Shown: piece by piece, positions 1-8,823 of the stretch
Layout: each line of letters starts with the position of its first letter
Position numbering within the stretch: the first letter of the stretch is position 1
NCBI GenBank assembly: GCA_031082225.1
Contig: JAVHLG010000009.1
Location: 19,003-83,002 of the forward strand
Source of the DNA: Desulfovibrionaceae bacterium
Lineage (GTDB): Bacteria > Desulfobacterota > Desulfovibrionia > Desulfovibrionales > Desulfovibrionaceae
Direction of reading: 5' to 3'
DNA: 64,000 nt
Notes under the pieces: model-generated
Told to the model about the DNA's origin: nothing
Seen by the model: the letters and a program-made list of their open reading frames with translations, nothing else
Database searches by the model: none
Program-made: the position numbers and the translations under genes

Positions 1-153
1 CTTCCCCCGGCGTCCCGCCGAACCAGCCTACATTTTTGTCAGACGAGCCCCTACAGAATTGTCGCCGCCCCGAACACACTCCGCCCTGAAAACCCTCCTC
101 GATATCGTTCCATCCGCATGATTTCAATACATTTTAACAAAATAATCAATCCT

Positions 154-168
154 TGGCACGCCTCTTGC
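154..168 (+). promoter_or_regulatory. sigma-54 (-24/-12) promoter of nifH
   Basis: TGGCAC at 154-159 and TTGC at 165-168 are separated by five bases, so the invariant GG and GC have the exact 12-base phasing of a sigma-54 promoter. Transcription would start near 180, about 30 bases before nifH. This fits NifA-type enhancer control of nitrogenase. A clean NifA site (TGT-N10-ACA) is not visible within the 150 bases available upstream. Confidence 0.9.
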
Positions 169-173
169 CCTAA

Positions 174-1034
<861 letters not shown>

Positions 1035-1039
1035 TGTGA

Positions 1040-1138
1040 CGTTCACAAAAAATGTCTGTTTTATGTGAATAAAAATCATAAATCCAAGGTGTTGCTGCTT
1101 ATTAAACTGTAACGGACATTACCGAACGCAACACCAGG
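1040..1138 (+). repeat. two-hairpin dispersed repeat, copy 1
   Basis: This 99-base element begins six bases after the nifH stop. Hairpin A has arms TTCACAAAAAA and TTTTATGTGAA with one mismatch. Hairpin B has perfect 8-base arms GGTGTTGC (1089-1096) and GCAACACC (1128-1135). A second copy lies at 43530-43630; by hand alignment about 86% of columns match, including the sequence between the hairpins. It is unlike an ordinary terminator because hairpin A is AT-rich and hairpin B has a 31-base loop. In this copy hairpin A is next to the gene; in copy 2 hairpin B is. Confidence 0.85.
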
Positions 1139-1442
1139 GACGCCTGAGTCCAGACAGCGGCGTTATTTGAAAACACGGATTGACCTCCCTCGTGATCGCG
1201 GCGGGGGGCGCGGCCAAAGCCCCGCTCCCCGCGACAGTCCACCAGGGCGAAGCCCCTTTGTTGCCGACTTAGGCACAGGGACGAAAAGCGCGGCGGGAAT
1301 TTCGACCATATTTACGATGGAAACGAAGACGGCCGGAGCCTTTTTCCGGCCCCGCGCGACCAGGCTTGCGGCAAAATTCTCAACATGCCGCGCGGGACAC
1401 GGCCCGAAAAGGCCGCAACGGAAACCGACAAGGAGACATGAC
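1139..1442 (+). other. nifH-nifI1 spacer without a gene
   Basis: No credible gene is seen. The upstream extension of the nifI1 frame has no ribosome binding site. A small hairpin GGCCGGA/TCCGGCC lies at 1331-1351. No second sigma-54 promoter was found, so nifI1 and the genes after it are presumably read from the nifH promoter through the repeat. Confidence 0.5.
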
Positions 1443-1772
1443 ATGCTGACCATGGTGAGAGCCATCGTGCGCCCCGAAAAAATCGACGACGTCCTTTCCG
1501 CCCTCATGGACGCCGGATTTCCGGCCGTGACCAAGTTCAACGTGGCCGGGCGCGGCAAGCAGCGCGGCATAAAGATCGGCGAGATCCACTACGACGAGAT
1601 CCCCAAAGTCATGCTCATCTGCGTGGTGAAGGACGATGACAAGGACTACGTGATCAAGACCATCATGGAGAGCGCCCGCACCGGCAAGCAGGGCTCCTTC
1701 GGCGACGGCAAGATCTTCGTCAGCCCCGTGGAGGAGATGTACACCATATCTTCCGGCACGAAGGAATCCTAA
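1443..1772 (+). CDS. nifI1: PII-like nitrogenase regulator NifI1
   Basis: This 109-residue GlnB-family protein lies between nifH and nifD, the hallmark position of NifI1. In methanogens NifI1 and NifI2 form a complex that binds NifDK and blocks NifH docking when 2-oxoglutarate is low. Visible PII-fold segments are the N-terminal MVRAIVRPEKIDDVLSAL, the T-loop region NVAGRGKQRGIKIGEI, and GDGKIFVSPVEE near the end. The usual uridylylated T-loop tyrosine is not evident. The ATG at 1443 was chosen because AAGGAG (1430-1435) sits eight bases upstream; the frame stays open further upstream but without homology. Confidence 0.93.
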   Translation: MLTMVRAIVRPEKIDDVLSALMDAGFPAVTKFNVAGRGKQRGIKIGEIHYDEIPKVMLICVVKDDDKDYVIKTIMESARTGKQGSFGDGKIFVSPVEEMYTISSGTKES

Positions 1773-1782
1773 GGAGACGGTC

Positions 1783-2157
1783 ATGAAGGAAGTCATGGCG
1801 ATCATCCGCATGAACAAGATGAACCAGACCAAAAAGGCCCTGGCCGACGCGGGCCTTCCGGCCTTCGTGGCCCTGGAATGCCTGGGCCGGGGACGCGGCC
1901 TGATCAATCAGGAAGTCCTTGCGGGCGCGGCCGCAGGCAACGAGGAGGCCATCGCGCTTCTCGGCACCAAGGGCCGCCTGTACCCCAAACGCATGGTCAC
2001 CGTGGTGGTTCCCGACGCCGACGTGCAAAAGGTCGTGGACACCATCATGGCCGTGAACACGTCCGGCCGGGCCGGCGACGGCAAGATCATGGTCATGCCC
2101 ATCGGCGATTCGGTCCGGGTGCGCACGGGCGAGGTCGGCGAGGCCGCCGTCTCCTGA
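1783..2157 (+). CDS. nifI2: PII-like nitrogenase regulator NifI2
   Basis: This 124-residue GlnB-family protein starts 10 bases after nifI1 behind AAGGAG. It is the expected partner of NifI1 in 2-oxoglutarate-dependent on/off control of nitrogenase. The N-terminus KEVMAIIRMNKMNQTKKAL and the C-terminal GDGKIMVMPIGDSVRVRTGE are PII-like, with a longer T-loop than NifI1 (ECLGRGRGLINQEVLAG). The tandem nifI1-nifI2 arrangement inside nif is typical of anaerobic diazotrophs such as methanogens, clostridia and Desulfovibrio. Confidence 0.93.
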   Translation: MKEVMAIIRMNKMNQTKKALADAGLPAFVALECLGRGRGLINQEVLAGAAAGNEEAIALLGTKGRLYPKRMVTVVVPDADVQKVVDTIMAVNTSGRAGDGKIMVMPIGDSVRVRTGEVGEAAVS

Positions 2158-2223
2158 CGCGCTGCGCCGCCATCGCCCACGGCCGGACCGGACAAGGACA
2201 CAAAGACCAACGAGGTTATGAAG

Positions 2224-3846
2224 ATGAGCACGACTCCCAAAAACCTGGATGAGCTCAAAAAAGAGCTCCTGGACAAGATGCCCACCAAGGTCGCGCGCAA
2301 GCGCGACAAGGCCATCGTCCCGGGGGCCGGAGACGGCGGGGACATTCCCGTCATCCAGGCCAACGTCCGCACCATCCCCGGCATCCTCACCCAGCGCGGC
2401 TGCACCTATGCAGGCTGCAAGGGCGTGGTTCTCGGGCCCACCCGGGACATCGTCAACCTGACCCACGGCCCCATCGGCTGCGGATACTATTCCTGGCTCA
2501 CCCGCCGCAACCAGACCGACGCAGGCGAGGATGGCGACAACTACATCCCCTACTGCCTGTCCACGGACATGACCGAAAACGACATCGTGTTCGGCGGGGA
2601 AAAAAAGCTGCGCGCGGCTATCCAGGAGGCCTACGACAACTTCAAGCCCACAAGCATCTCGGTTTTCGCCACCTGTCCCGTGGGGCTCATCGGCGACGAC
2701 ATCCACGCCGTGACCCGCCAGATGCAGGAGGAACTGGGCATCACCGTGTTCGCCAACTCCTGCGAGGGCTACAAGGGCGTCTCCCAGTCCGCCGGGCACC
2801 ACATCGCCAACAACCAGATCTTTCGGCACGTCATCGGCACGGACGACACCCCGGTCGAGGGCAAGTACAAGATCAACCTGCTTGGCGAATACAACATCGG
2901 CGGCGACGCCTTCGAGATCGAGCGTATCTTCGAGAAGTGCGGCATCACGCTTTTAGCCACCTTCTCGGGCAACTCCACCATCACCCAGTTCCGCCAGGCC
3001 CACCACGCCGACTTAAACACCGTCATGTGCCACCGCTCGCTCAACTACGTGGCCGAGATGATGGAGACCAAGTTCGGCATCCCCTGGATGAAGGTCAACT
3101 TCATCGGGGCCGAGGCCACGGCCAAGTCCCTTCGGCGCATCGCGGCCTACTTCGAAGACCCCGAGCTCATGGCCCGGGTGGAGCAGGTCATCGCCGAGGA
3201 GATGCCCGCGGTGAAAGCCGCCGCAGCCGAGGTCCGGCCCCGCACCACGGGCAAGACGGCCATGCTGTTCGTGGGCGGCTCCCGGGCCCACCACTACCAG
3301 GAGCTCTTCCGCGAGATCGGCATGGAGACCCTGGCCGCCGGATACGAGTTTGCCCACCGTGACGACTACGAAGGCCGCCACGTGCTGCCCACCATCAAGG
3401 TGGACGCCGACTCGCGCAACATCGAGGAGCTTGAGATCGAGCCCGATCCCGTGCGCTTCAATCCCCGCAAGACCCCGGAACAGATGAAGGCCCTGGAGGA
3501 CCAGGGCGTGCGCTTCAAGGTCTACGAGGGCCTGATCGGCGAGATGAAAAAAGAGGCCATGATCATCGACGACATCAACCAGTACGAGACGCACAGGATC
3601 ATCGAGCTCATGAAGCCGGACATCTTCTGCGCGGGCATCAAGGAAAAGTACATCATCCAGAAGATGGGCGTGCCGCTCAAGCAGTTGCACAACTACGACA
3701 TGGGCGGCCCCTATGCCGGATTCGTCGGCGCGATCAACTGGTACCACGAGATCGACCGCCTGGTGAACACCAAGGTCTGGAGCCTGATCACGGCCCCCTG
3801 GAACGACAACGGCCCCGAACTCGAAGCCGCCTACGTGGCCGGTTAA
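2224..3846 (+). CDS. nifD: nitrogenase MoFe protein alpha subunit NifD
   Basis: This alpha subunit has 540 residues from this start. P-cluster cysteines are C60 (RGCTYAG), C86 (PIGCGYYS) and C151 (TCPVGLIGDD). The FeMo-cofactor cysteine is C269 in MCHRSLNY, and the cofactor histidine lies in LHNYDMGGPY. HH192-193 (GHHIANN) matches His195 of Azotobacter. The protein is about 50 residues longer than aerobic NifD, as in the Clostridium pasteurianum class. GAGG at 2212-2215 is eight bases before the ATG at 2224; an ATG at 2218 is also in frame but only two bases from it. Confidence 0.97.
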   Translation: MSTTPKNLDELKKELLDKMPTKVARKRDKAIVPGAGDGGDIPVIQANVRTIPGILTQRGCTYAGCKGVVLGPTRDIVNLTHGPIGCGYYSWLTRRNQTDAGEDGDNYIPYCLSTDMTENDIVFGGEKKLRAAIQEAYDNFKPTSISVFATCPVGLIGDDIHAVTRQMQEELGITVFANSCEGYKGVSQSAGHHIANNQIFRHVIGTDDTPVEGKYKINLLGEYNIGGDAFEIERIFEKCGITLLATFSGNSTITQFRQAHHADLNTVMCHRSLNYVAEMMETKFGIPWMKVNFIGAEATAKSLRRIAAYFEDPELMARVEQVIAEEMPAVKAAAAEVRPRTTGKTAMLFVGGSRAHHYQELFREIGMETLAAGYEFAHRDDYEGRHVLPTIKVDADSRNIEELEIEPDPVRFNPRKTPEQMKALEDQGVRFKVYEGLIGEMKKEAMIIDDINQYETHRIIELMKPDIFCAGIKEKYIIQKMGVPLKQLHNYDMGGPYAGFVGAINWYHEIDRLVNTKVWSLITAPWNDNGPELEAAYVAG

Positions 3847-3879
3847 TACCCAAAACCCTGATCGTACGAGGGAGACATT

Positions 3880-5265
3880 ATGGCCCTTCTCAGACACACC
3901 ACCCCGGAGATCAAGGAGCGTTCGGCGCTCACCATCAATCCGGCCAAGACCTGCCAGCCCATCGGGGCCATGTACGCCGCCCTGGGCGTGCGCGGCTGCA
4001 TGCCGCACAGCCACGGGTCGCAGGGGTGCTGCGCCTACCACCGCTCCACCCTGACCCGGCACTACAAGGAACCCATCGTGGCCGGCACAAGCTCGTTCAC
4101 CGAAGGCTCCTCGGTCTTCGGCGGACAGTCCAACCTGCTCCAGGCCATCGAGAACATCTTCACCCTGTACGAGCCCAACGTCATCGCCGTGCACACCACC
4201 TGCCTGTCCGAGACCATCGGCGACGATCTGCGCCAGATCTCACGCAAGGCCATGGATGACGGCAAGGTGCCCGACGGCAAGCACATCATCTACGCCAACA
4301 CCCCGAGCTACGTCGGCACCCACGTCACGGGCTACGCCAACATGGTCAAGGGCATCCTCAAGGGCTTCGCCAAAAAGACCGGCGCGCCAAACGGCAAGGT
4401 GAACATCATCCCGGGCTTCTGCGAACCCTCGGACATGGCCGAGATACGCCGCCTGTGCGGCCTGCTGGGCGTCGAGATCGTCATGGTCCCGGACACCGAC
4501 GGGGTGGTCAACGGCCCCCTGACCGGAACCTACGAGATGTTCCCCAACTACGGAACCACCCCCGAAGAGGTGGCCGCCATGGGCGACGCCACGGGCTCCA
4601 TCGGCCTGGGACGCTGGGCCACGGCCGAGGCCGTGAACTACCTGGACGCCGAATTCAAGGTGCCGGGCAAGATCCTGGACCTGCCCATCGGCCTCCAGGC
4701 CACGGACCGCTTCGTGGACGCCCTGCGCAAGATGGTCGGGGTCGCGGTCCCCACGGCCGTGGATTTCGAGCGCGGCCAGGTGGTGGACGCCATCTCCGAC
4801 TACATCCAATACCTGCACGGCAAGAAGGTGGCCCTGGCCGGAGACCCCGACCAGATCCTGCCCATGGTGGAGATGCTCCTGACCCTGGGCATGATCCCGG
4901 CCTATGTGGTGACGGGAACCGGCGGCAAGCTCTTCGAGGAGCGCATGAACGCCCTTCTCAAGGACGTGCCCTATCCCTGCAAGTTCAAAAACGGCGAGCA
5001 GGCGGACATGTACCTCCTGCACCAGTGGATCAAAACGGAGTCCGTGGACCTTTTGATCGGCAACACCTACCTGAAATACATCGCCCGGGACGAGGACATC
5101 CCGCTGATCCGCCACGGCTTCCCGATCCTGGACCGCATGGGGCACCAGTACTTCCCCACCGTGGGCTACAGGGGTGCGCTGCGGATGATCGAAAAGATCA
5201 CCGGGGCTATCATGGATCGCATGGACCGCGACTGCCCCGAGACGAAGTTCGAGCTGCAAATGTAA
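3880..5265 (+). CDS. nifK: nitrogenase MoFe protein beta subunit NifK
   Basis: The beta subunit has 461 residues. P-cluster cysteines are C25 (TCQPIGA), C50 (SQGCCAYH) and C108 (TTCLSETIGDD). It lacks the roughly 50-residue N-terminal arm of Azotobacter NifK, which matches the long-NifD/short-NifK class of strict anaerobes. A GGGAG ribosome binding site precedes the ATG, and only 33 bases separate it from nifD. nifE, nifN and nifB do not follow, so cofactor assembly must be encoded elsewhere if the system works. Confidence 0.97.
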   Translation: MALLRHTTPEIKERSALTINPAKTCQPIGAMYAALGVRGCMPHSHGSQGCCAYHRSTLTRHYKEPIVAGTSSFTEGSSVFGGQSNLLQAIENIFTLYEPNVIAVHTTCLSETIGDDLRQISRKAMDDGKVPDGKHIIYANTPSYVGTHVTGYANMVKGILKGFAKKTGAPNGKVNIIPGFCEPSDMAEIRRLCGLLGVEIVMVPDTDGVVNGPLTGTYEMFPNYGTTPEEVAAMGDATGSIGLGRWATAEAVNYLDAEFKVPGKILDLPIGLQATDRFVDALRKMVGVAVPTAVDFERGQVVDAISDYIQYLHGKKVALAGDPDQILPMVEMLLTLGMIPAYVVTGTGGKLFEERMNALLKDVPYPCKFKNGEQADMYLLHQWIKTESVDLLIGNTYLKYIARDEDIPLIRHGFPILDRMGHQYFPTVGYRGALRMIEKITGAIMDRMDRDCPETKFELQM

Positions 5266-5274
5266 CGACCAACC

Positions 5275-5302
5275 GGGGAGGGGGGAGGCCCCCTCCCCTT
5301 TT
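5275..5302 (+). terminator. GC hairpin between nifK and the ferredoxin gene
   Basis: Perfect 10-base arms GGGGAGGGGG (5275-5284) and CCCCCTCCCC (5289-5298) with a GAGG loop are followed by TTTT. The U-tract is short, so it may act as a partial terminator or as an mRNA-end stabiliser that lowers ferredoxin expression relative to nifHDK. Confidence 0.6.
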
Positions 5303-5333
5303 CGCGCCTGTCGCGAGATGGAGAACGCCACGC

Positions 5334-5639
5334 ATGGAGAAGCCGAAACATCTCATTTTGTGCTGCGCCAGCTTCCGGATGAAGGGCGAACCCAAGGGCA
5401 TCTGCCACAAGAAGGGTTCGCATTCGCTTCTGGGATATATGGAAGAAGGGGTGCTGGACCGGGACATCGACGCCCGGGTGATCAGCACCGGCTGCATGAA
5501 GCAGTGTGAGGACGGCCCGGTGGTCATCGTGATGCCCGAAAACTATTGGTACAAGGGCATCGACAGCGAGGACGCCGTGGATGAGATCCTGGACGCGCTG
5601 CAGGGCGGCGAGGCCGCCGAAGAGCGTCTGTTTACCTAA
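5334..5639 (+). CDS. thioredoxin-fold [2Fe-2S] ferredoxin of the nif cluster
   Basis: This 101-residue protein has the cysteine pattern of thioredoxin-like [2Fe-2S] ferredoxins: C10/C11, C24 and a C-x3-C pair (STGCMKQCEDGP), then PVVIVMPENYWY. Related proteins sit in nif clusters of anaerobes, and the C. pasteurianum protein interacts with the MoFe protein. Here it follows nifK after a hairpin and precedes a terminator, so it is probably the last gene of the nif transcript. An electron-transfer or protective role toward nitrogenase is inferred. The ATG follows GGAG by about 10 bases. Confidence 0.85.
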   Translation: MEKPKHLILCCASFRMKGEPKGICHKKGSHSLLGYMEEGVLDRDIDARVISTGCMKQCEDGPVVIVMPENYWYKGIDSEDAVDEILDALQGGEAAEERLFT

Positions 5640-5673
5640 CGACACCCCTCCGCAATTGGGCCATTGCCCAACC

Positions 5674-5714
5674 CCGCCCCGTTGGAACGCCGCGCCGACG
5701 GGGCGGCTTTTTTT
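5674..5714 (+). terminator. rho-independent terminator of the nif operon
   Basis: Perfect 9-base arms CCGCCCCGT (5674-5682) and ACGGGGCGG (5698-5706) are followed by C and seven T residues. It lies 35 bases after the ferredoxin stop codon. Confidence 0.9.
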
Positions 5715-5848
5715 GGGCAGGCGGGCGTTGACGACAGGACATTTACAATCCATCAGTTGTCCGATACGCACAGAAACCATGTACACTGAGGTGGACCCGG
5801 ATGGTTGGACAGTTTTGCGGCGAAGTTAAGCTATGGTCCGGTTGCTGA

Positions 5849-6680
5849 TTATGCCGCCTTCGAGGCCGATTGTCCTTCCCGGTATACATCCATGGGCCGA
5901 CGACCGTCGAAAGCCGTATGCGGTCGCTGCTCATTGTAAAAACGGACCCAGTTCCCAATCGCCTGCCGGGCCTGGCTGCCTGTTTCCAACTCTCGCAGGT
6001 AGATGCACTCCCATTTCACGTAAGCGCCACAGGCGTTCGATGAAGACCTTGTCCATCCACCGGCCCTTGCCATCCATGAAAATGGATACGTCGGCGTCCT
6101 TGAGGGCCTGGGTGAATTCCTGGCTGGTTCATTGCGACCCCTGGTCCGTGTTGAAGATTTCCGGAACACCATATCTCTCCATGGCCTCTTCCAAGGCGGC
6201 CACGCAAAAATCCGTATCCATGGTGTTGGACAACCGCCGGGACAGCACCGCCCGGCTGTGCCAGTCCATGATCGCCACCAGATACAGGAAGCCTCGATTC
6301 ATTGGCACATACGTGATATCGGCGCACCACACATGATCCGGTCGATCTATCTGTAAACCACGCAGCAGGTACGGGTAAACCTTGTGCTTAGGATGCGGGA
6401 TGCTTATCCTTGGTTTCTGATAAATGGCCACCAGCCCCATCTTGCGCATCAAGCGCCTGACGCGAGCACGCCCCACCGCGATGCCCTGATTGTTTAAGTG
6501 CCGTTGCATCTGCCGTGAGCCGTAAAACGGCGTCTCCAAAAATTGCTCGTCAATACGCCGCATCAGATCGAGATTTTCGACCTTTTCGCCCGTGGGGCGA
6601 TGATACCATGTCGACCTGGCCAGCCCGAGCATCCGGCACTGCCGGGAAATACTGAGTCGTGGATGATCACGATCAACCAT
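5849..6680 (-). pseudogene. IS3-family transposase OrfB, disrupted
   Basis: This is the integrase-like catalytic part of an IS3 transposase, readable from MVDRDHPRLSISRQCRMLGL through the DDE-core segment HVWCADITYVPM to the end FYNEQRPHTAF. It carries two lesions. A TGA stop at 6129-6131 follows NTDQGSQ, where FTS is normally next; the continuation TSQEFTQALKDADVSIFMDG is still legible. A +1 shift near 6020 then puts KWECIYLRELETG in another frame. No active transposase is expected. Confidence 0.85.
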
Positions 6681-6700
6681 CCCACGCCTTCGCTGGCGAC

Positions 6701-6986
6701 TCACCGTTTTGCGAAGGCTCGCTCTAAAAAATCCTTTTCCACCGTGAGTTGGCCGATCTTGGCGTGCAATTCCTTGATCTCGGCAGCGGCATCTTTTTTC
6801 ACGGCCTCCGTTTTCCCGGAAAAGGACGCCACCATGCCTTCCTTGGCCTGACGCTTCCAGCCCGCGATCACCGTTTGGTGTACGTCGTACTTGCTGGCCA
6901 ACTCGCCTTTCGGTCAACTCGCCGGACAGGGCTTCAAGCGCAACCTTGGCCTTAAACTCAGCCGAAAACTTCCGTCGCTTGGACAT
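6701..6986 (-). pseudogene. IS3-family transposase OrfA, frameshifted
   Basis: OrfA is the DNA-binding helix-turn-helix subunit. It reads MSKRRKFSAEFKAKVALEAL and then loses frame after SGELTE through one extra G (GAAAGGCGAG on the minus strand). The remainder, LASKYDVHQTVIAGWKRQAK to the end AFAKR, is intact in the next frame. A normal OrfA of about 95 residues would result without the insertion. Its stop overlaps the orfB reading frame, as in elements that use -1 frameshifting. Confidence 0.85.
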
Positions 6987-7053
6987 CGGAAACCACCCTC
7001 CTCGTTTGAGGACCATAGCTTAACCGACTGTCCAATTTTCCGCGACCTCCTCA

Positions 7054-7491
7054 GAAATCTGTTTCAGCAATGTGATATACTTGACCTCATCGACCCTCGA
7101 CGACAACGCTCAAAATCTAATAATCCTAGGCGACTATCGCTTCGGACTTAACCGGACAGAAATGACCGCATCCAGTATTTTCGACCGCATGAGGCATTCT
7201 CTCCAGGGTCTCTTCTGCTCATGCTCCTGGAATGATACGCTGTCACATTGATGTCCAGAGCCTTTGTAGAGTAGCTTCCACGCGTGCAGGAGAAAATGCA
7301 TGAGCGGAAAGGATGACGGTTGGAATTGGAAGCGGAAGTTGGCGAAGTTTTTTGCCCTCATCTTGTCCTGTATGTTGGGCAGGTCAAAGGGTGAAACCTC
7401 TCACAAAGCCATCGCCTGACTCCGAAAAGGCATTTTTCAGGACCGACGAAGCAGGGTATGGATGGGGGGCGTTACGCCTTTTGCCTCGGCG
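7054..7491 (+). other. lower-GC spacer after the IS element
   Basis: The region between the IS right end and the next gene is visibly poorer in GC than its surroundings. Apart from the 39-codon candidate at 7300-7419 no gene is supported. No RNA gene or repeat is seen. It could be remnant flank of a rearrangement. Confidence 0.4.
7300..7419 (+). CDS. possible 39-residue small basic protein
   Basis: An ATG with AGGAG seven bases upstream (7288-7292) opens a 39-codon frame. The product starts MSGKDDGWNWKRKLAKFFAL, continues with a short hydrophobic run (ILSCML) and ends HKAIA. The good ribosome binding site and the basic-then-hydrophobic layout make it worth recording. No family is recognised, and chance occurrence in a low-GC spacer is quite possible. 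Confidence 0.25.
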   Translation: MSGKDDGWNWKRKLAKFFALILSCMLGRSKGETSHKAIA

Positions 7492-8610
7492 CTACGGGGT
7501 GGGAGCCGCCGGGAAAACGCGGACCGGCCCGCCGCCGCGATAATAATAGACCTTTTCGGGACGGCCGGAGCCGTCCAGTTCCACCCGCACGGAGAAGCTC
7601 GGACGATTGGGGTTGCGCCAGGCCTCGGGCAGGGCCGGGCTCGTGCCCAGAAACCGCATGTCGGAAAAGATCAAGGTGCGGGGAGATGCGGATGCCGAAG
7701 GGGACGGGTCGCCGGGAGACGCGGCCTGCCCGGCCTGGGCCGCAGAAATGAGGCCACCGTCTGCGCCGGGAGCAGGCGGAATGGTCGCAGCGGGCGGGCC
7801 TGCGGCGACGCTGACGGCCAGAAACTCCGCGAACCAGTCGTAGGTGGCCAGAATCGACGCGTCCCGGCCCAGCCGCCGCAGTTTTTCGCGGTCAGCTTTT
7901 GCGCGCACGGCGATGTCCGGGCCGCCTGCGGGATCCCAGAGGCTGGCCCCACGCACCCGGTAGCTCTCACCGTCGTCCACCACCACCTTCCAGAAAAAGG
8001 GGCTTAGGCCGTCCGTGGTCACATGGGCCACGGCATGGGGCGGCCCCTCGGCCGCCAGACGCTTCTCCTGCCCCGCCACGACGATCTCCCGCAGGCCCAG
8101 GCTGGCCGCCGGATACAGGAACAGCCAGGCCAGGGCCAGGGCGGCCACGGCTTTGGCCCGGGTCTTCATGGCAAAGCCCAGGACCACGGCCACGAGCATT
8201 ACCCCGGTATAGAGGGGATCCACGATGAATACCGCCGGGAATCCGATGCGCGCGTCGGAGAAAGGCAGAAAGATCTGCGTGCCGTAGGTGGTGATGACGT
8301 CCAGGAAGTCGTGCATGAGGATGCAGCCAAAGGCCAGGACGAAGACCCTGGCGAAGGACGTCTCCTTGAGCAGGGGCCGGAAGACGGCGGCCAGCAGGGC
8401 GGCCATGGCCGCGCCCCCCAGGATGGAATGGGTCAGGCCCCGGTGATGGCGCATGTAGGCCTCGGGGCCCAGATAGGTCACGAGGTTGTCGATGTCCGGG
8501 ATCCAGGCGCAAAGCGCCGCGAACACGATGAGCCACCGGCTGCGCGGGAAGCGGCCGCGTACGGCCTGGCCGATCAGAATGCCGCTGGCCACGTGGGTGA
8601 CGGGATCCAT
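7492..8610 (-). CDS. DUF457/YdjM-type membrane metal-dependent hydrolase-like protein
   Basis: This 372-residue inner-membrane protein starts MDPVTHVASGILIGQ. It has the family pattern of His and Asp residues: DPVTH near the start, WIPDIDNL around 47-54, then HHRGLTHS near 65-72, typical of the LexA-regulated, membrane-bound hydrolase family (YdjM/DUF457). Several hydrophobic helices follow in the first half; the last 150 residues are soluble and proline-rich. The ATG at 8610 was chosen because AGGAG lies about seven bases upstream. The biochemical role of the family is not established. Confidence 0.75.
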   Translation of the reverse strand: MDPVTHVASGILIGQAVRGRFPRSRWLIVFAALCAWIPDIDNLVTYLGPEAYMRHHRGLTHSILGGAAMAALLAAVFRPLLKETSFARVFVLAFGCILMHDFLDVITTYGTQIFLPFSDARIGFPAVFIVDPLYTGVMLVAVVLGFAMKTRAKAVAALALAWLFLYPAASLGLREIVVAGQEKRLAAEGPPHAVAHVTTDGLSPFFWKVVVDDGESYRVRGASLWDPAGGPDIAVRAKADREKLRRLGRDASILATYDWFAEFLAVSVAAGPPAATIPPAPGADGGLISAAQAGQAASPGDPSPSASASPRTLIFSDMRFLGTSPALPEAWRNPNRPSFSVRVELDGSGRPEKVYYYRGGGPVRVFPAAPTP

Positions 8611-8768
8611 GGGGTGCTCCTGTTTCGTGGCTCCCCGCACCTCCCGATGGAGGCCGCCAGGAAAGATTCGGATGTCCGGGACGCGATTCGCCGTCCCCCG
8701 GTTGCAGGCCTCAGGCCCGGAGCCGGGCGGATCAACCTAACATTGGACACGCTGATCAAACGTCAAGG

Positions 8769-8799
8769 AAAAAACATGGCCCCGGGAAATCCCGGGGCC
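8769..8799 (-). terminator. terminator of the DUF1640-like gene
   Basis: Arms GGCCCCGGGA (8778-8787) and TCCCGGGGCC (8790-8799) are perfect complements. On the minus strand the hairpin is followed by ATG and a run of six T residues. It lies 24 bases after the stop of the gene at 8824-9078. Confidence 0.85.
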
Positions 8800-8823
8800 G
8801 GAAGAGACGGATCAGCGGATGGG

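Larger units (their letters stand above)
5787..7053 (-). mobile_element. IS3-family insertion sequence, decayed
   Basis: The 1267-base element starts with TGAGGTGG at 5787 and ends with CCTCCTCA at 7053. The imperfect 26-base terminal inverted repeats (5787-5812 and 7028-7053) share an outer TGAGG and an inner TTGGACAG; a TTAAGCTATGGTCC block follows at both ends. Inside are orfA and orfB of an IS3-type transposase on the minus strand, both broken. The three to four bases flanking each end (ACAC versus GAAA) do not match, so the usual target duplication is missing. That points to recombination or decay after insertion. Confidence 0.9.

Noticed and set aside
37..76. Possible NifA upstream activator sites (TGT...ACA)
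   Set aside because: The nearest pairs have 13 or 11 bases between TGT and ACA, not the required 10.
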